In this document: in pieces, positions 1-6,560 of the stretch
How positions within the stretch are numbered: position 1 is the stretch's first letter
Layout: each line of letters opens with the position of its first letter
Position numbers and translations under genes: made by a program
Assembly: GCA_003520455.1 (NCBI GenBank)
Contig: DOUV01000152.1
Coordinates: 1 to 6,965, forward strand
DNA from: Chloroflexota bacterium
Lineage (GTDB): Bacteria; Chloroflexota; Anaerolineae; Ardenticatenales; Ardenticatenaceae
Length of the DNA stretch: 6,965 nucleotides
Reading direction: 5' to 3'
The notes under the pieces: generated by a model
The model's input: only the letters and a program-made list of their open reading frames with translations
Database searches by the model: none
Told to the model about the DNA's origin: nothing

Positions 1-2
1 AT

Positions 3-587
3 TGGGTCACCAGGCTCGAGCCTGCCCGCGTCCTGGACGTGGGCTGCGGTCGCGGGTGGGCCGTGCGGGCGCTGCGCGAACGGGGCATTTCGGCCTGGGG
101 GATCGATTCCTCGCCGAGCCTGGCAGCGCTCACGGTGATCCCTGGCGCTTTCATTCGTGCTACCGCCGACCGCCTGCCGTTCGCCAATGGGATGTTCGAC
201 GTCGTGCTGTGTACCGATGTCCTGGCGCACATCCCCGACCGCTTCGTCGCGCGCACCCTACGCGACCTGGTGCGTGTGTGCGGGGGCTATCTCGTCGCGA
301 CGATCGACTGTGTCGATCCGACGAAAGAGGGCCACCTCACCATTCGTCCCCGCAGGTGGTGGCTCGAACGACTGGTCGAGGCCGGCGCCGAGCCGGTCTC
401 CGCTCTGGAGGATAACCTTGAGCGGGAGAGGGTCTGCCAGCGCCGTGATGGGTTGGAGCTGGTCGTCTGCCGCACTCGTCCCGGCGATGCCGGGGTGGTG
501 CCTCTGAGATGGGAAGTCTCGGAAGCGAAGCAGCCGGGCGCCGCGGCCAGGTGGCCGGCCGCAGCGCTCTCCGGAAGAGCGGTTTAA
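3..587 (+). CDS. Class I SAM-dependent methyltransferase, 5'-truncated by window edge
   Basis: The frame is open from the first bases and encodes 194 residues to the TAA at 585-587. The true start lies upstream, so the ATG at 39 is internal: motif I begins before it. Seen directly, numbering from position 3: the glycine-rich SAM-binding motif I VLDVGCGRGW (residues 10-19), the acidic residue ending strand 2 in GIDSS (D35), and the segment DRLPFANGMFDVVLCTDVLAHI (about 56-77), which matches the motif that follows the SAM site in Methyltransf_11/UbiE-like enzymes. By family knowledge it transfers a methyl group from SAM to a small molecule or a sugar/lipid intermediate; the acceptor cannot be told. 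The last 30 or so residues are Ala/Arg-rich and resemble no conserved part of the fold. With glycosyltransferases downstream, a glycan-modifying role is possible, but a 226-base gap and the BON gene intervene, so the link is weak. The fold call is firm; substrate unknown. Confidence 0.88.
   Translation, partial: WVTRLEPARVLDVGCGRGWAVRALRERGISAWGIDSSPSLAALTVIPGAFIRATADRLPFANGMFDVVLCTDVLAHIPDRFVARTLRDLVRVCGGYLVATIDCVDPTKEGHLTIRPRRWWLERLVEAGAEPVSALEDNLERERVCQRRDGLELVVCRTRPGDAGVVPLRWEVSEAKQPGAAARWPAAALSGRAV
565..584 (+). terminator. Small hairpin at the methyltransferase stop, possible weak terminator
   Basis: The arms CGCTCT (565-570) and AGAGCG (576-581) are perfect inverted repeats around the 5-base loop CCGGA, followed by GTTT leading into the TAA stop at 585-587. 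A short GC-rich stem followed by a few T residues resembles an intrinsic terminator, but 6 base pairs and a three-T run make it weak. It lies inside the last codons of the methyltransferase. It could equally be chance in GC-rich DNA. Confidence 0.25.
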
Positions 588-797
588 GGGCGGACAGGGG
601 CGAGCGACGGCAGGTCGCCACCCGGCCCGCGGCGTTGAAACGCAGGTTGGGCTTCCCCACCGCCACCACCTCGCACCCTATAGATCGGACCTGACCCTTT
701 CGACCGAAATCGGAGCTGAGCGTCCTGGCATTTGTCTTGCTCTTTACCATGTGCCACCCGTTGCGTGAATCCTGAGATCACAGGTGCTCGTCAGTCG

Positions 798-805
798 AAA
801 GGAGA
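798..805 (+). promoter_or_regulatory. Ribosome binding site fixing the BON gene start at 814
   Basis: AAAGGAGA is a strong Shine-Dalgarno match ending 8 bases before the ATG at 814. Two other in-frame starts exist, GTG at 784 and ATG at 805. The first lies upstream of this site and the second overlaps its last base, so neither can use it. This decides the start at 814. Confidence 0.8.
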
Positions 806-813
806 TGCCAGTA

Positions 814-1380
814 ATGCCTGATCGACCGCAGAAGCGGGATTGGGTCCGAGAGGTTCCCGATCACTATCGGCCCCGTGGCCCGTACAGGGACTACGGTTGG
901 GAGAATCGCGAGTCCGCTCTGCCGGAATGGCGCGATCCTTCGGTCCATCGGATGCCGTACGAGCGTGGCCGGCCCTACAGTGGCGAGCGGCGGGGTATGC
1001 CCTACGGTAGCCACCAACGAGCCAGAGGGCCGTGCAGCGAGCCGCTGCCGGAGTACTACAGCGGCCGGTATGGTGATTTGGACTATGGTGAGCCGGGCAG
1101 GGGGTACACCCGGTCTCGATGGGATCAAGGACCCTACAGCGGGCGCGGTCCCCAAGGCTACCAGCGCTCCGACGAGCGCATCCAGGAGGACGTGTGCGAC
1201 CGTCTCACACAGCATGGCCACCTCGACGCCAGCGGTATTGAGGTGCGTGTCCAGGATGGCGAGGTCACGCTGCAGGGCACGGTGCCGAGCCGCCAGGCCA
1301 GGTATATGGCCGAAGATACGGCCGATTCGGTCCCGGGTGTCAAGGATGTGCAGAACCGGTTGCAGGTCCAGGAGCAGTAG
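814..1380 (+). CDS. Tyr/Arg/Gly-rich protein with one C-terminal BON domain
   Basis: The product has 188 residues. Residues 1-117 are low-complexity, with about 20 Arg, 16 Gly and 13 Tyr and many Pro, and look disordered. Residues about 118-186 form one BON domain: an initial helix (SDERIQEDVCDRLTQHG), a strand carrying the conserved pattern IEVRVQDGEVTLQGTV, a second helix (RQARYMAEDTADSV) and a final VKDVQNRLQV strand. BON domains occur in OsmY-type stress proteins, secretins and channels and are thought to bind phospholipid or other envelope ligands. OsmY has two BON domains and a signal peptide; this protein has one and no signal peptide or membrane segment, so it is probably cytoplasmic. 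YSG occurs at residues 55-57, 82-84 and 108-110, at near-even spacing. The gene stands alone between a 226-base gap and a 299-base gap with a hairpin. A general-stress or envelope-associated role is inferred, not shown. The domain call is strong. Confidence 0.9.
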   Translation: MPDRPQKRDWVREVPDHYRPRGPYRDYGWENRESALPEWRDPSVHRMPYERGRPYSGERRGMPYGSHQRARGPCSEPLPEYYSGRYGDLDYGEPGRGYTRSRWDQGPYSGRGPQGYQRSDERIQEDVCDRLTQHGHLDASGIEVRVQDGEVTLQGTVPSRQARYMAEDTADSVPGVKDVQNRLQVQEQ

Positions 1381-1487
1381 CAGCAGCAAAGAGAGCAGGC
1401 CCAGGCGTAGACCGGTGGCGCGGTCGTCTCCCATGTCCTCCTCTGAACCTCTTCCCTCCCGTCTCTCCCATCTTGGAAGCGCCGATG

Positions 1488-1512
1488 CAGCGGGCAGCCA
1501 GGCTGCCCGCTG
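1488..1512 (+). terminator. Strong 12-bp inverted repeat, likely terminator of the BON gene
   Basis: Bases 1488-1499 are the exact reverse complement of 1501-1512, with a single A at 1500 between them. In RNA this gives an 11-bp stem capped by a CAG triloop, very GC-rich. It is followed by TGCCCTATTTGG, so there is only a short, imperfect T stretch rather than a classic U-run. Position, 107 bases after the BON stop and upstream of the next gene, suits a terminator or a transcript-end stabiliser. Being symmetric, it could act on either strand. Confidence 0.5.
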
Positions 1513-1666
1513 TGCCCTATTTGGAGAGGGGGTGTGGGTACAAGTATCGATCTGGCGCATGGATATCAGATCGAGGGAGAATGGAAGCCGATGGCCGGCC
1601 GCGCATGGTTTCCTATGGTCAGAAGCGAAGCAACGGGGCATTCGAACGGGTCCCAGGTAACAGGAC

Positions 1667-1672
1667 AAGAGG
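1667..1672 (+). promoter_or_regulatory. Ribosome binding site supporting the GTG start at 1680
   Basis: AAGAGG ends 7 bases before GTG 1680, which is in frame with the GT2 domain. GTG 1680 places the first GT2 strand (VSVLMPTF) about 11 residues from the N terminus, which is usual for the family. The in-frame ATG at 1473 lies before the hairpin at 1488-1512 and would add 69 residues without family resemblance. Confidence 0.6.
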
Positions 1673-1679
1673 TCCCAAC

Positions 1680-3740
1680 GTGCACACGAACCATAATGAG
1701 GTCACGCCGCTCGTTTCGGTGCTCATGCCCACGTTCAAGCAGGCGGCGTTCATCCGGCGGGCGCTGGAGAGCCTGCGCGCCCAGACGCTGACCGACTGGG
1801 AGCTTGTGATCATCGACGACGGCTCGCCGGATGAGACCCGCGACATCGTGGCGGCCTACCTGGTCGACACGCGCATTCGCTTCAGGCGCCTGCCCCGCAA
1901 CCGGGGATTAGGCGCCGCGCTCAACGTCGCCACCGCTCAGGCGCGGGGGCGCTACCTGGCCTACCTGCCATCCGACGACCTGTACTATCCGGACCATTTG
2001 GCGCGCCTGGTCGATTGCCTCGAGGCGCGAGCCGAGATTGGCCTGGCCTACGGTGGCGTGCGCTGGGGCTACCAGCAGCGTGGCCCGACTCTGCAAGGCG
2101 AGGCGGCTGTCGGCCGGGAGGCTGAAGCGCTCGGGCTGGCGGTGAGTGATGGTGGTCTGGCTCCCGAATCCTCCCCAAGCCCCGACCTCCGCCCCTCATG
2201 CCCCAACCTGCTGGCCCTCGTGCAGGTCATGCACCGGCGAGAATGGGAGGGTGAGGTTCGCTGGGCGACCCGGGCGGAAGTCGTCTCGGATACCCTGGAG
2301 TCCGATTTCTGGCGGGCGTTGCTGGCGCGTGGCGTATGCTTCGCTTACAGTGGCGCGGTGACCTGCGAGTGGGTCGATCACCCGGACCAGCGCCACAAGA
2401 TCATCGCCCGGCCGGCGGGTGGTCTGCCGCGCTACCGCCGTCACTATCAGATTGGGCGTGGCAAGTGGCTGAACTGGCAGCCCTCGCGGGGGATGCGGAT
2501 CGATGAGTTCGCGCGTTACGGCCGGTTTGCCATCCGGCGGGATCTGCCGGCGTCCGGCGCGCTCAAGATTCTCGTCGCCGGCGAACTCGGCTTCAATCCC
2601 GAGCGAATCGTGGCCTTTGAGGAGCGCGGGCACAAGCTCTACGGCCTCTGGATCCAGCAGCCGGAGGCCTGGGACGCCGTCGGCCCCTTCCCATACGGCA
2701 ACATTGAGGACATCCCCTACAACCCCCGCTGGCCGCAGCGCGTGCGTGCCCTCCGGCCGGATGTGATCTACGCGTTGCTCAACTGGCAGGCTCTGCCCCT
2801 CATCCGTGAGGTGCTCGATGCCGGGTTGGATATTCCGCTGGTGTTTCACTTGAAAGAAGGTCCGTTCGTCTGTCAGGAGCACGGCTTGTGGCCCACCTTG
2901 ATGCACGTACTGACCCGGAGTGATGGGCAGATCTTCATCAACGCCGAGACCCTGGAGTGGTTCCAGTTGGCGACCGATGGTCTGCTCGACCTTGAGAGCA
3001 CCTTCATTCTCGATGGCGACCCGCCGAAACAGGATTGGATGACTGATGAGTGGGCACCGAAGCTGTCGGCCCTGGGGAGTGAGATCCATACTGTCTGCAC
3101 TGGTCGACCGCTGGGTCTCGACCCATTCGAGGCCATCGCTCGCGCCGGGATCCACGTCCACTTCTATGGCGAGCACTTTCACCAGCAGTTCCCGACCTGG
3201 ACCCGCCGCGGGTTGGCGACCGGCTACATGCACCTCCACACCACCGTCGAGCCGGCCGACTGGGTCCGCGAGCTCTCCCAGTATGACGCCGCCTGGTTCC
3301 ACCTGTTCGATAGCTACAATGGCGGTGACCTGCGCCGGGCCCACTGGGATGACCTGAACCTGCCCGCCCGCCTCGGGACGTACGCCGCCGCCGGTCTGCC
3401 CTGGATCGTGAAGGACAATCGGCACTCGCGCGTGGCGATCCAGCGCCTGGCGCAGCGCTATGACGTTGGCCTGTTCCTCGGGGCCGACGGCCATGCGGGG
3501 AACCTCTATGACGACCTGGCGGCCCAACTCCGCGATCGCGACCGTCTGGCCCAGCTGACCGACAACATGCGTGCCGTCCGCCGAGCCTTCGCCTTTGACA
3601 CGCACGTCGATGAATTGATCGCGTTCTTCCGACAGGTGATCGAGCGGTATGGGGCACTGCGGGAACGAAAGGCGTTGAGGAAACTCGTCTTATCCAAGGG
3701 CGACGCCGATGCGCTGCCCCTGCCCCCCGCGGTTCCCTGA
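1680..3740 (+). CDS. Two-domain glycosyltransferase: GT2 (GT-A) fused to a GT-B-like region
   Basis: The product has 686 residues from GTG 1680. Residues about 10-215 are a family 2 glycosyltransferase: strand 1 VSVLMPTF (12-19), the nucleotide-binding IIDDGSPDE (44-52), the RNRGLGAALN helix (73-82), and the metal/nucleotide-site motif SDD (98-100) in AYLPSDDLYYPDHL. A Ser/Pro-rich, probably loop-like insert lies at about 145-175. From residue 295 a second region begins with a Rossmann-like strand (LKILVAGELGF). It includes VFHLKEGPF (388-396) and a RLGTYAAAGLPWIV segment (564-577) placed like the acceptor/donor-binding helix of GT-B enzymes, though the usual glutamate of that helix is not evident. 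Enzymes of this type move sugars from nucleotide-sugars in the cytoplasm to lipid carriers or polysaccharide. There is no signal peptide or membrane segment. It ends 55 bases before the next glycosyltransferase, suggesting shared glycan assembly. The GT2 call is strong; activity of the second half is inferred. Confidence 0.87.
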   Translation: MHTNHNEVTPLVSVLMPTFKQAAFIRRALESLRAQTLTDWELVIIDDGSPDETRDIVAAYLVDTRIRFRRLPRNRGLGAALNVATAQARGRYLAYLPSDDLYYPDHLARLVDCLEARAEIGLAYGGVRWGYQQRGPTLQGEAAVGREAEALGLAVSDGGLAPESSPSPDLRPSCPNLLALVQVMHRREWEGEVRWATRAEVVSDTLESDFWRALLARGVCFAYSGAVTCEWVDHPDQRHKIIARPAGGLPRYRRHYQIGRGKWLNWQPSRGMRIDEFARYGRFAIRRDLPASGALKILVAGELGFNPERIVAFEERGHKLYGLWIQQPEAWDAVGPFPYGNIEDIPYNPRWPQRVRALRPDVIYALLNWQALPLIREVLDAGLDIPLVFHLKEGPFVCQEHGLWPTLMHVLTRSDGQIFINAETLEWFQLATDGLLDLESTFILDGDPPKQDWMTDEWAPKLSALGSEIHTVCTGRPLGLDPFEAIARAGIHVHFYGEHFHQQFPTWTRRGLATGYMHLHTTVEPADWVRELSQYDAAWFHLFDSYNGGDLRRAHWDDLNLPARLGTYAAAGLPWIVKDNRHSRVAIQRLAQRYDVGLFLGADGHAGNLYDDLAAQLRDRDRLAQLTDNMRAVRRAFAFDTHVDELIAFFRQVIERYGALRERKALRKLVLSKGDADALPLPPAVP

Positions 3741-3764
3741 GTTCTGGCAGTTCCTCCGAACTCA
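3738..3764 (+). repeat. Inverted repeat in the gap between the two glycosyltransferase genes
   Basis: TGAGTTC (3738-3744), which begins at the TGA stop of the first gene, is the perfect complement of GAACTCA (3758-3764), with 13 bases between. A second AGTTC (3749-3753) can pair with the same GAACT arm (3758-3762) around the loop CTCC. The two hairpins are mutually exclusive. No T-run follows, so it is not a classic terminator. It ends 19 bases before the Shine-Dalgarno site of the next gene. Function is unknown and chance is possible. Confidence 0.35.
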
Positions 3765-3783
3765 CGGTGCCGACCCTGCTTCT

Positions 3784-3790
3784 GGGAGGT
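3784..3790 (+). promoter_or_regulatory. Ribosome binding site fixing the second glycosyltransferase start at 3796
   Basis: GGGAGGT ends 5 bases before ATG 3796. The longer in-frame ATG at 3709 lies inside the upstream gene and would add 29 residues with no family resemblance. The start at 3796 leaves 8 residues before the first strand (IVCLAHLGW), as expected for a GT-B enzyme. Confidence 0.75.
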
Positions 3791-3795
3791 CTTCA

Positions 3796-5028
3796 ATGGT
3801 ATCTTCCGGCACGCCGGCCATCGTCTGCCTGGCGCACTTGGGCTGGAACAACGTATGGCAGCGGCCGCAACAGATCCTCTCACGGATTGCGCGGCACTAT
3901 CCTGTGACCTACGTGTCCGAACCAAGCATCGATAGCTCGCCCGGGGGAGAGCCGCACCTGAAGTGTGTGGGGGCGGAGGGCCGGGGTCTGGAACCAATCG
4001 GAGAGACCGTGACGGCCTGGCAGCCGCGATTTCCCGATCGCTCTGATGTTCTTGAGGGCTGGCGCGAGGTGTATGTGGGGTTGGTGCGAGACTTGCTACT
4101 CCGGCAGGGGTGGGTGCGCCAAAATGGCGCCGGGCTGGCCGCTATGCGCCCCCTCATTCTGTGGTTCTACACGCCAATGCCGGTGTACTTTCTGGATCAC
4201 CTGCCGGCTGATGTGGTGGTCTACGATGTAATGGACGAGTTGGCCAGTTTCAAGTACGCCGCCCGGGACCTCCCACAGCGCGAGGCGCAGTTGTTGGCAC
4301 GGGCCGATGTCGTGTTCGCGGGCGGCCGAAGTCTGTACGAGGCCCGGCGAGGACGCCATCCGCAGATCTACCAGTTCCTCAGCGGGGTCGATCCTGACCA
4401 CTTCGCTCAGGCGTTGAGCCCCGTGACCGAGGTTGCAGCCGAGATCGCCGGACTCGCGCGTCCCATCCTGGGCTACTATGGCGTGATCGACGAGCGGATC
4501 GATCTGGGCTTGCTCCGCGCGCTCGCCGCGCAGCACCCCGACTGGTCCATCGTCATGGTTGGACCGGTGTCCAAGATCGAGGCGGGCGAGTTGCCGCGGC
4601 TCCCCAATCTCCACTACGTTGGCCAACAGCCCTACGAGCGGTTGCCCAACTTTCTCAAGGGCTTCGATGTCTGTCTGATGCCCTTCGCGGTCAACGACGC
4701 CACCCGCTCGATCAGTCCGACCAAGACCCTGGAGTACATGGCGGCCAGCAAGCCGATTGTGAGCAGCCCGATTCCGGACGTCGTCGCCAACTGGGGCGAC
4801 GTAGTTCAGCTGGCCGCCACCCCGGTCGAGTTCGCCGCCGCCATCGAGCGAGTGCTGGTTGAGAGTGAGGCGGCGCGGGCCTCGCGCACGGCCCGCGAAC
4901 TGGCCATACTCGCGGGCAGCACCTGGGATCACATTGCGGCTGAGATGCGGGCCCGGGTCGAGGCCGTTCTGGCGCAACGGATTGGAGGAGGAGATTGGAA
5001 ATTCGAGCTTGAGTCGCCCACTTCTTAA
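3796..5028 (+). CDS. GT-B fold glycosyltransferase, GT4/group 1-like
   Basis: The product has 410 residues, a usual length for a GT-B enzyme. The N-terminal Rossmann domain opens with IVCLAHLGWNNVWQRPQQIL (9-28); the W-x-R-P-Q-Q motif is typical of a group of bacterial surface-polysaccharide glycosyltransferases. YDVMDELASF (143-152) and the linker FLSGVDPDHF (194-203) follow. The C-terminal domain starts near ILGYYGVIDERIDL (224-237) and carries ISPTKTLEYMAASKPIV (306-322), in which E313 matches the conserved donor-sugar-binding glutamate of GT4-like enzymes. By family knowledge it moves a sugar from a nucleotide donor to a lipid-linked or polysaccharide acceptor on the cytoplasmic side of the membrane; donor and acceptor cannot be told. 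There is no membrane segment. It follows the fused glycosyltransferase by 55 bases and precedes the nucleotidyltransferase by 15, so co-transcription is likely. A close alternative is a GT1-like assignment; glycosyltransferase activity itself is well supported. Confidence 0.9.
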   Translation: MVSSGTPAIVCLAHLGWNNVWQRPQQILSRIARHYPVTYVSEPSIDSSPGGEPHLKCVGAEGRGLEPIGETVTAWQPRFPDRSDVLEGWREVYVGLVRDLLLRQGWVRQNGAGLAAMRPLILWFYTPMPVYFLDHLPADVVVYDVMDELASFKYAARDLPQREAQLLARADVVFAGGRSLYEARRGRHPQIYQFLSGVDPDHFAQALSPVTEVAAEIAGLARPILGYYGVIDERIDLGLLRALAAQHPDWSIVMVGPVSKIEAGELPRLPNLHYVGQQPYERLPNFLKGFDVCLMPFAVNDATRSISPTKTLEYMAASKPIVSSPIPDVVANWGDVVQLAATPVEFAAAIERVLVESEAARASRTARELAILAGSTWDHIAAEMRARVEAVLAQRIGGGDWKFELESPTS

Positions 5029-5031
5029 CCG

Positions 5032-5037
5032 AAGGAG
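5032..5037 (+). promoter_or_regulatory. Ribosome binding site of the nucleotidyltransferase gene
   Basis: AAGGAG lies 3 bases after the glycosyltransferase stop and 6 bases before ATG 5044. The closeness of stop, site and start favours translation from a shared transcript. Confidence 0.75.
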
Positions 5038-5043
5038 AAATCG

Positions 5044-5859
5044 ATGGCGGAGCACGACGAGGATTTTGAGGAGGCTGTGGCAGATGTGGCCCGCGAGGGC
5101 AAACCAGAGTTCGAGCCGGAGGAGGCACAAGTCTTCGCGCGTTCACTGCGCGTTCTCAACGAGACGGGGATCCCGTACGTTGTGGGCGGGGCGTTTGCCA
5201 AACACGCCTACACCGGGGTCTGGCGCGACACGAAGGATCTGGACATCTTCCTCAAGCCGGGAGATCTCAAGCCGGCGCTGGATGCGCTTAAGGCGGCCGG
5301 GTACGAGACCGAGGTCGAGTTCGAGCACTGGCTGGCCAAGGCACGCCACGCGCCGTACTTTATCGATCTGATCTTCGGGACCGGGCACGGCCAGCTTCAG
5401 GTCGATGATACCTGGTTCAAGTACAGCCAGCCGGTCGAGATCGCGGGGGTCCGGACACGCCTGATCCCGATCGAGGAACTGATCGTCTCGAAGGCGTACA
5501 TCGCCGAGCGCTACCGCTTCGACGGCGCCGACGTCGCTCACCTGATCCGGGGTGCCAAGGGCGTCATTGCGTGGAGTCGCGTGCTGGAGCGACTCGGCCC
5601 CAACCGTGAGCTCCTGCTGTGGCAGCTGATCCTCTTCGATTTCATCTATCCGGGTCACTCCGACTACCTGCCCAAGGAGTTGATGGTCCAGCTCTTCGAG
5701 CAGGCGCGGGAGCGCTGGTCGAACCCTCAAGCGAACCGCAAGGCCTTCCGAGGCACCCTGCTGGACCCATTCTCGTTCATCGTGGATGTCGAGGATTGGG
5801 GCTACGAAGACCGGCGCGACCTGGAGCCGTTAGTGAATGACGAGGGGGAACCGGTGTGA
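5044..5859 (+). CDS. Nucleotidyltransferase of the DNA polymerase beta superfamily
   Basis: The product has 271 residues. The core signature is visible: the helix-turn motif VVGGAFAKHAY (46-56) with the GG pair at 48-49, then TKDLDIFLKP (63-72) holding the metal-binding pair D65 and D67, and a likely third catalytic aspartate D108 in FIDLIFG. This G-G...D-x-D...D pattern is shared by minimal nucleotidyltransferases, including AbiEii-type toxins and antibiotic or metabolite nucleotidyltransferases. The C-terminal half (about 145-260) is largely helical and includes IPIEELIVSKAYIAERYRFDGADV, which resembles the helix after the active site in AbiEii-like proteins. The first 27 residues are very acidic (12 Asp/Glu). 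By family knowledge it would transfer an NMP to a protein, RNA or small molecule; the acceptor is unknown. No antitoxin-like gene lies upstream, so a toxin role is not supported. Its stop overlaps the phosphoesterase start by 4 bases, pointing to joint production with that enzyme. The superfamily is confident; the role is open. Confidence 0.85.
   Translation: MAEHDEDFEEAVADVAREGKPEFEPEEAQVFARSLRVLNETGIPYVVGGAFAKHAYTGVWRDTKDLDIFLKPGDLKPALDALKAAGYETEVEFEHWLAKARHAPYFIDLIFGTGHGQLQVDDTWFKYSQPVEIAGVRTRLIPIEELIVSKAYIAERYRFDGADVAHLIRGAKGVIAWSRVLERLGPNRELLLWQLILFDFIYPGHSDYLPKELMVQLFEQARERWSNPQANRKAFRGTLLDPFSFIVDVEDWGYEDRRDLEPLVNDEGEPV
5842..5848 (+). promoter_or_regulatory. Ribosome binding site of the phosphoesterase, inside the upstream gene
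   Basis: GAGGGGG lies in the last codons of the nucleotidyltransferase, 7 bases before GTG 5856. Together with the GTGA overlap at 5856-5859 it supports the GTG start and translational coupling. Confidence 0.65.
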
Positions 5860-6560
5860 GGATTGCTGCGATTGGAGATCTACACTGCCGGCTGAATTCG
5901 GTCGGGCTGATCCGGCCACTTCTGGCCGGTGTCGAGCGTGACGCCGACCTGCTAATCCTGGCGGGGGACCTGACGGATACCGGGCTGCCGGGCGAGATGG
6001 AGGTCGTGCTGAACGAACTGAGGGGCTTCTCCTTGCCGATCGTCGCCGTTCTCGGGAACCACGACCACGAGAGCGATCACGCCGAACTGCTGGCGAGCAT
6101 GTTGAGCAGCGCCGGCGTCAGCGTGTTAGAGGGGACCGTATGTGAGATCGATGACGTAGGGTTCGTCGGTGTCAAGGGCTTCTGCGGCGGTTTCGATCGG
6201 CTCATCATCCAGCCATTTGGCGAGCGTGCCCTCAAGACTTTCATCCAGACGAGCATTGATGAAGCCGTGCGGCTGGAGAATGCCCTGGCGAAACTCGACT
6301 GCCCGCGCAAAGTTGCCGTCTTGCACTACTCGCCGGTGCCTGCGACCCTCGAAGGTGAAGCGCCGGAGCTCTATCCCTTCCTTGGTTCGTCGCGCCTGGC
6401 CAATGCGATCGACCGGCACGGTGCGAACCTGATCGTCCACGGCCATGCCCACCACGGGTCGCCGCATGGTCGCACGCCGCGCGGCATCCCCGTGCACAAC
6501 GTCTCTCGCTTCGTCCAGCTCCGATTCAGCGGCCAGCCATACTGTCTGTTTGAGGTATGA
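5856..6560 (+). CDS. Calcineurin-like metallophosphoesterase
   Basis: The product has 234 residues and all metal-site motifs of the calcineurin-like phosphoesterase superfamily in order: GDLH (D8, H10), GDLTDTG (D38), GNHDHE (N68, H69), a histidine in VLHYSP (H157) and GHAHHG (H195, H197 around the last motif). The set appears intact, so the enzyme should be active with a two-metal centre, hydrolysing a phosphomonoester or phosphodiester; the substrate cannot be told. There is no signal peptide or membrane segment, so it is cytoplasmic. The GTG start is chosen because it overlaps the upstream TGA (GTGA), has a Shine-Dalgarno site 7 bases before it, and puts the first motif at residue 8. Its own stop overlaps the next ATG by 4 bases. 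Pairing with a nucleotidyltransferase suggests it may remove or process what that enzyme adds, but this is inference. Confidence 0.92.
   Translation: MRIAAIGDLHCRLNSVGLIRPLLAGVERDADLLILAGDLTDTGLPGEMEVVLNELRGFSLPIVAVLGNHDHESDHAELLASMLSSAGVSVLEGTVCEIDDVGFVGVKGFCGGFDRLIIQPFGERALKTFIQTSIDEAVRLENALAKLDCPRKVAVLHYSPVPATLEGEAPELYPFLGSSRLANAIDRHGANLIVHGHAHHGSPHGRTPRGIPVHNVSRFVQLRFSGQPYCLFEV

Larger units (their letters stand above)
1381..1679 (+). other. Non-coding gap between BON gene and glycosyltransferase
   Basis: The frame of the downstream glycosyltransferase stays open back to 1473, but the residues encoded at 1473-1679 match no part of a GT2 fold and the stretch contains a strong hairpin, so I treat it as non-coding. 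Contents in order are a CAG-rich stretch just after the BON stop (about 1375-1390), a pyrimidine-rich tract (about 1436-1472), the inverted repeat at 1488-1512, and a Shine-Dalgarno site at 1667-1672. I see no convincing sigma-70 promoter; one for the glycosyltransferase operon would be expected somewhere in 1513-1665. Confidence 0.6.

Noticed and set aside
521..562. Words GAAGCGAAGCA and TGGCCGGCCGC shared with 1588-1634
   Set aside because: The two 11-base words occur in the opposite order in the two places with unrelated flanks, so this is not a repeat unit.
679..685. TATAGAT, a -10-like box upstream of the BON gene
   Set aside because: No acceptable -35 element lies 16-18 bases upstream; the nearest TTG word is about 26 bases away. 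A promoter is expected in 588-797 but I cannot place it.
1521..1550. TTGGAG and TATCGA as a possible promoter for the glycosyltransferase genes
   Set aside because: Each box matches the sigma-70 consensus at only about half its positions, too weak to report.
778..1668. Long open frame (296 codons) on the - strand opposite the BON gene
   Set aside because: It covers the well-supported BON gene and the hairpin gap, lacks recognisable domains, and is low-complexity Leu/Arg-rich, as expected for an antisense shadow in GC-rich DNA.
1473..1679. N-terminal extension of the fused glycosyltransferase from ATG 1473
   Set aside because: The added 69 residues match no GT2 element, span a strong hairpin, and GTG 1680 has a better-placed Shine-Dalgarno site.
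2196..3605. Long open frame (469 codons) on the - strand inside the fused glycosyltransferase
   Set aside because: No domain or motif is visible, and it lies wholly opposite a gene with clear GT2 motifs. Long antisense frames are common at this GC content.
4096..5130. Open frame of 344 codons on the - strand opposite the second glycosyltransferase
   Set aside because: It is a shadow of the GT-B gene and the start of the nucleotidyltransferase; it has no family resemblance and crosses a gene junction.
5044..5859. Type IV toxin-antitoxin system of the AbiE kind
   Set aside because: Only a general nucleotidyltransferase signature is present and there is no antitoxin-like neighbour.
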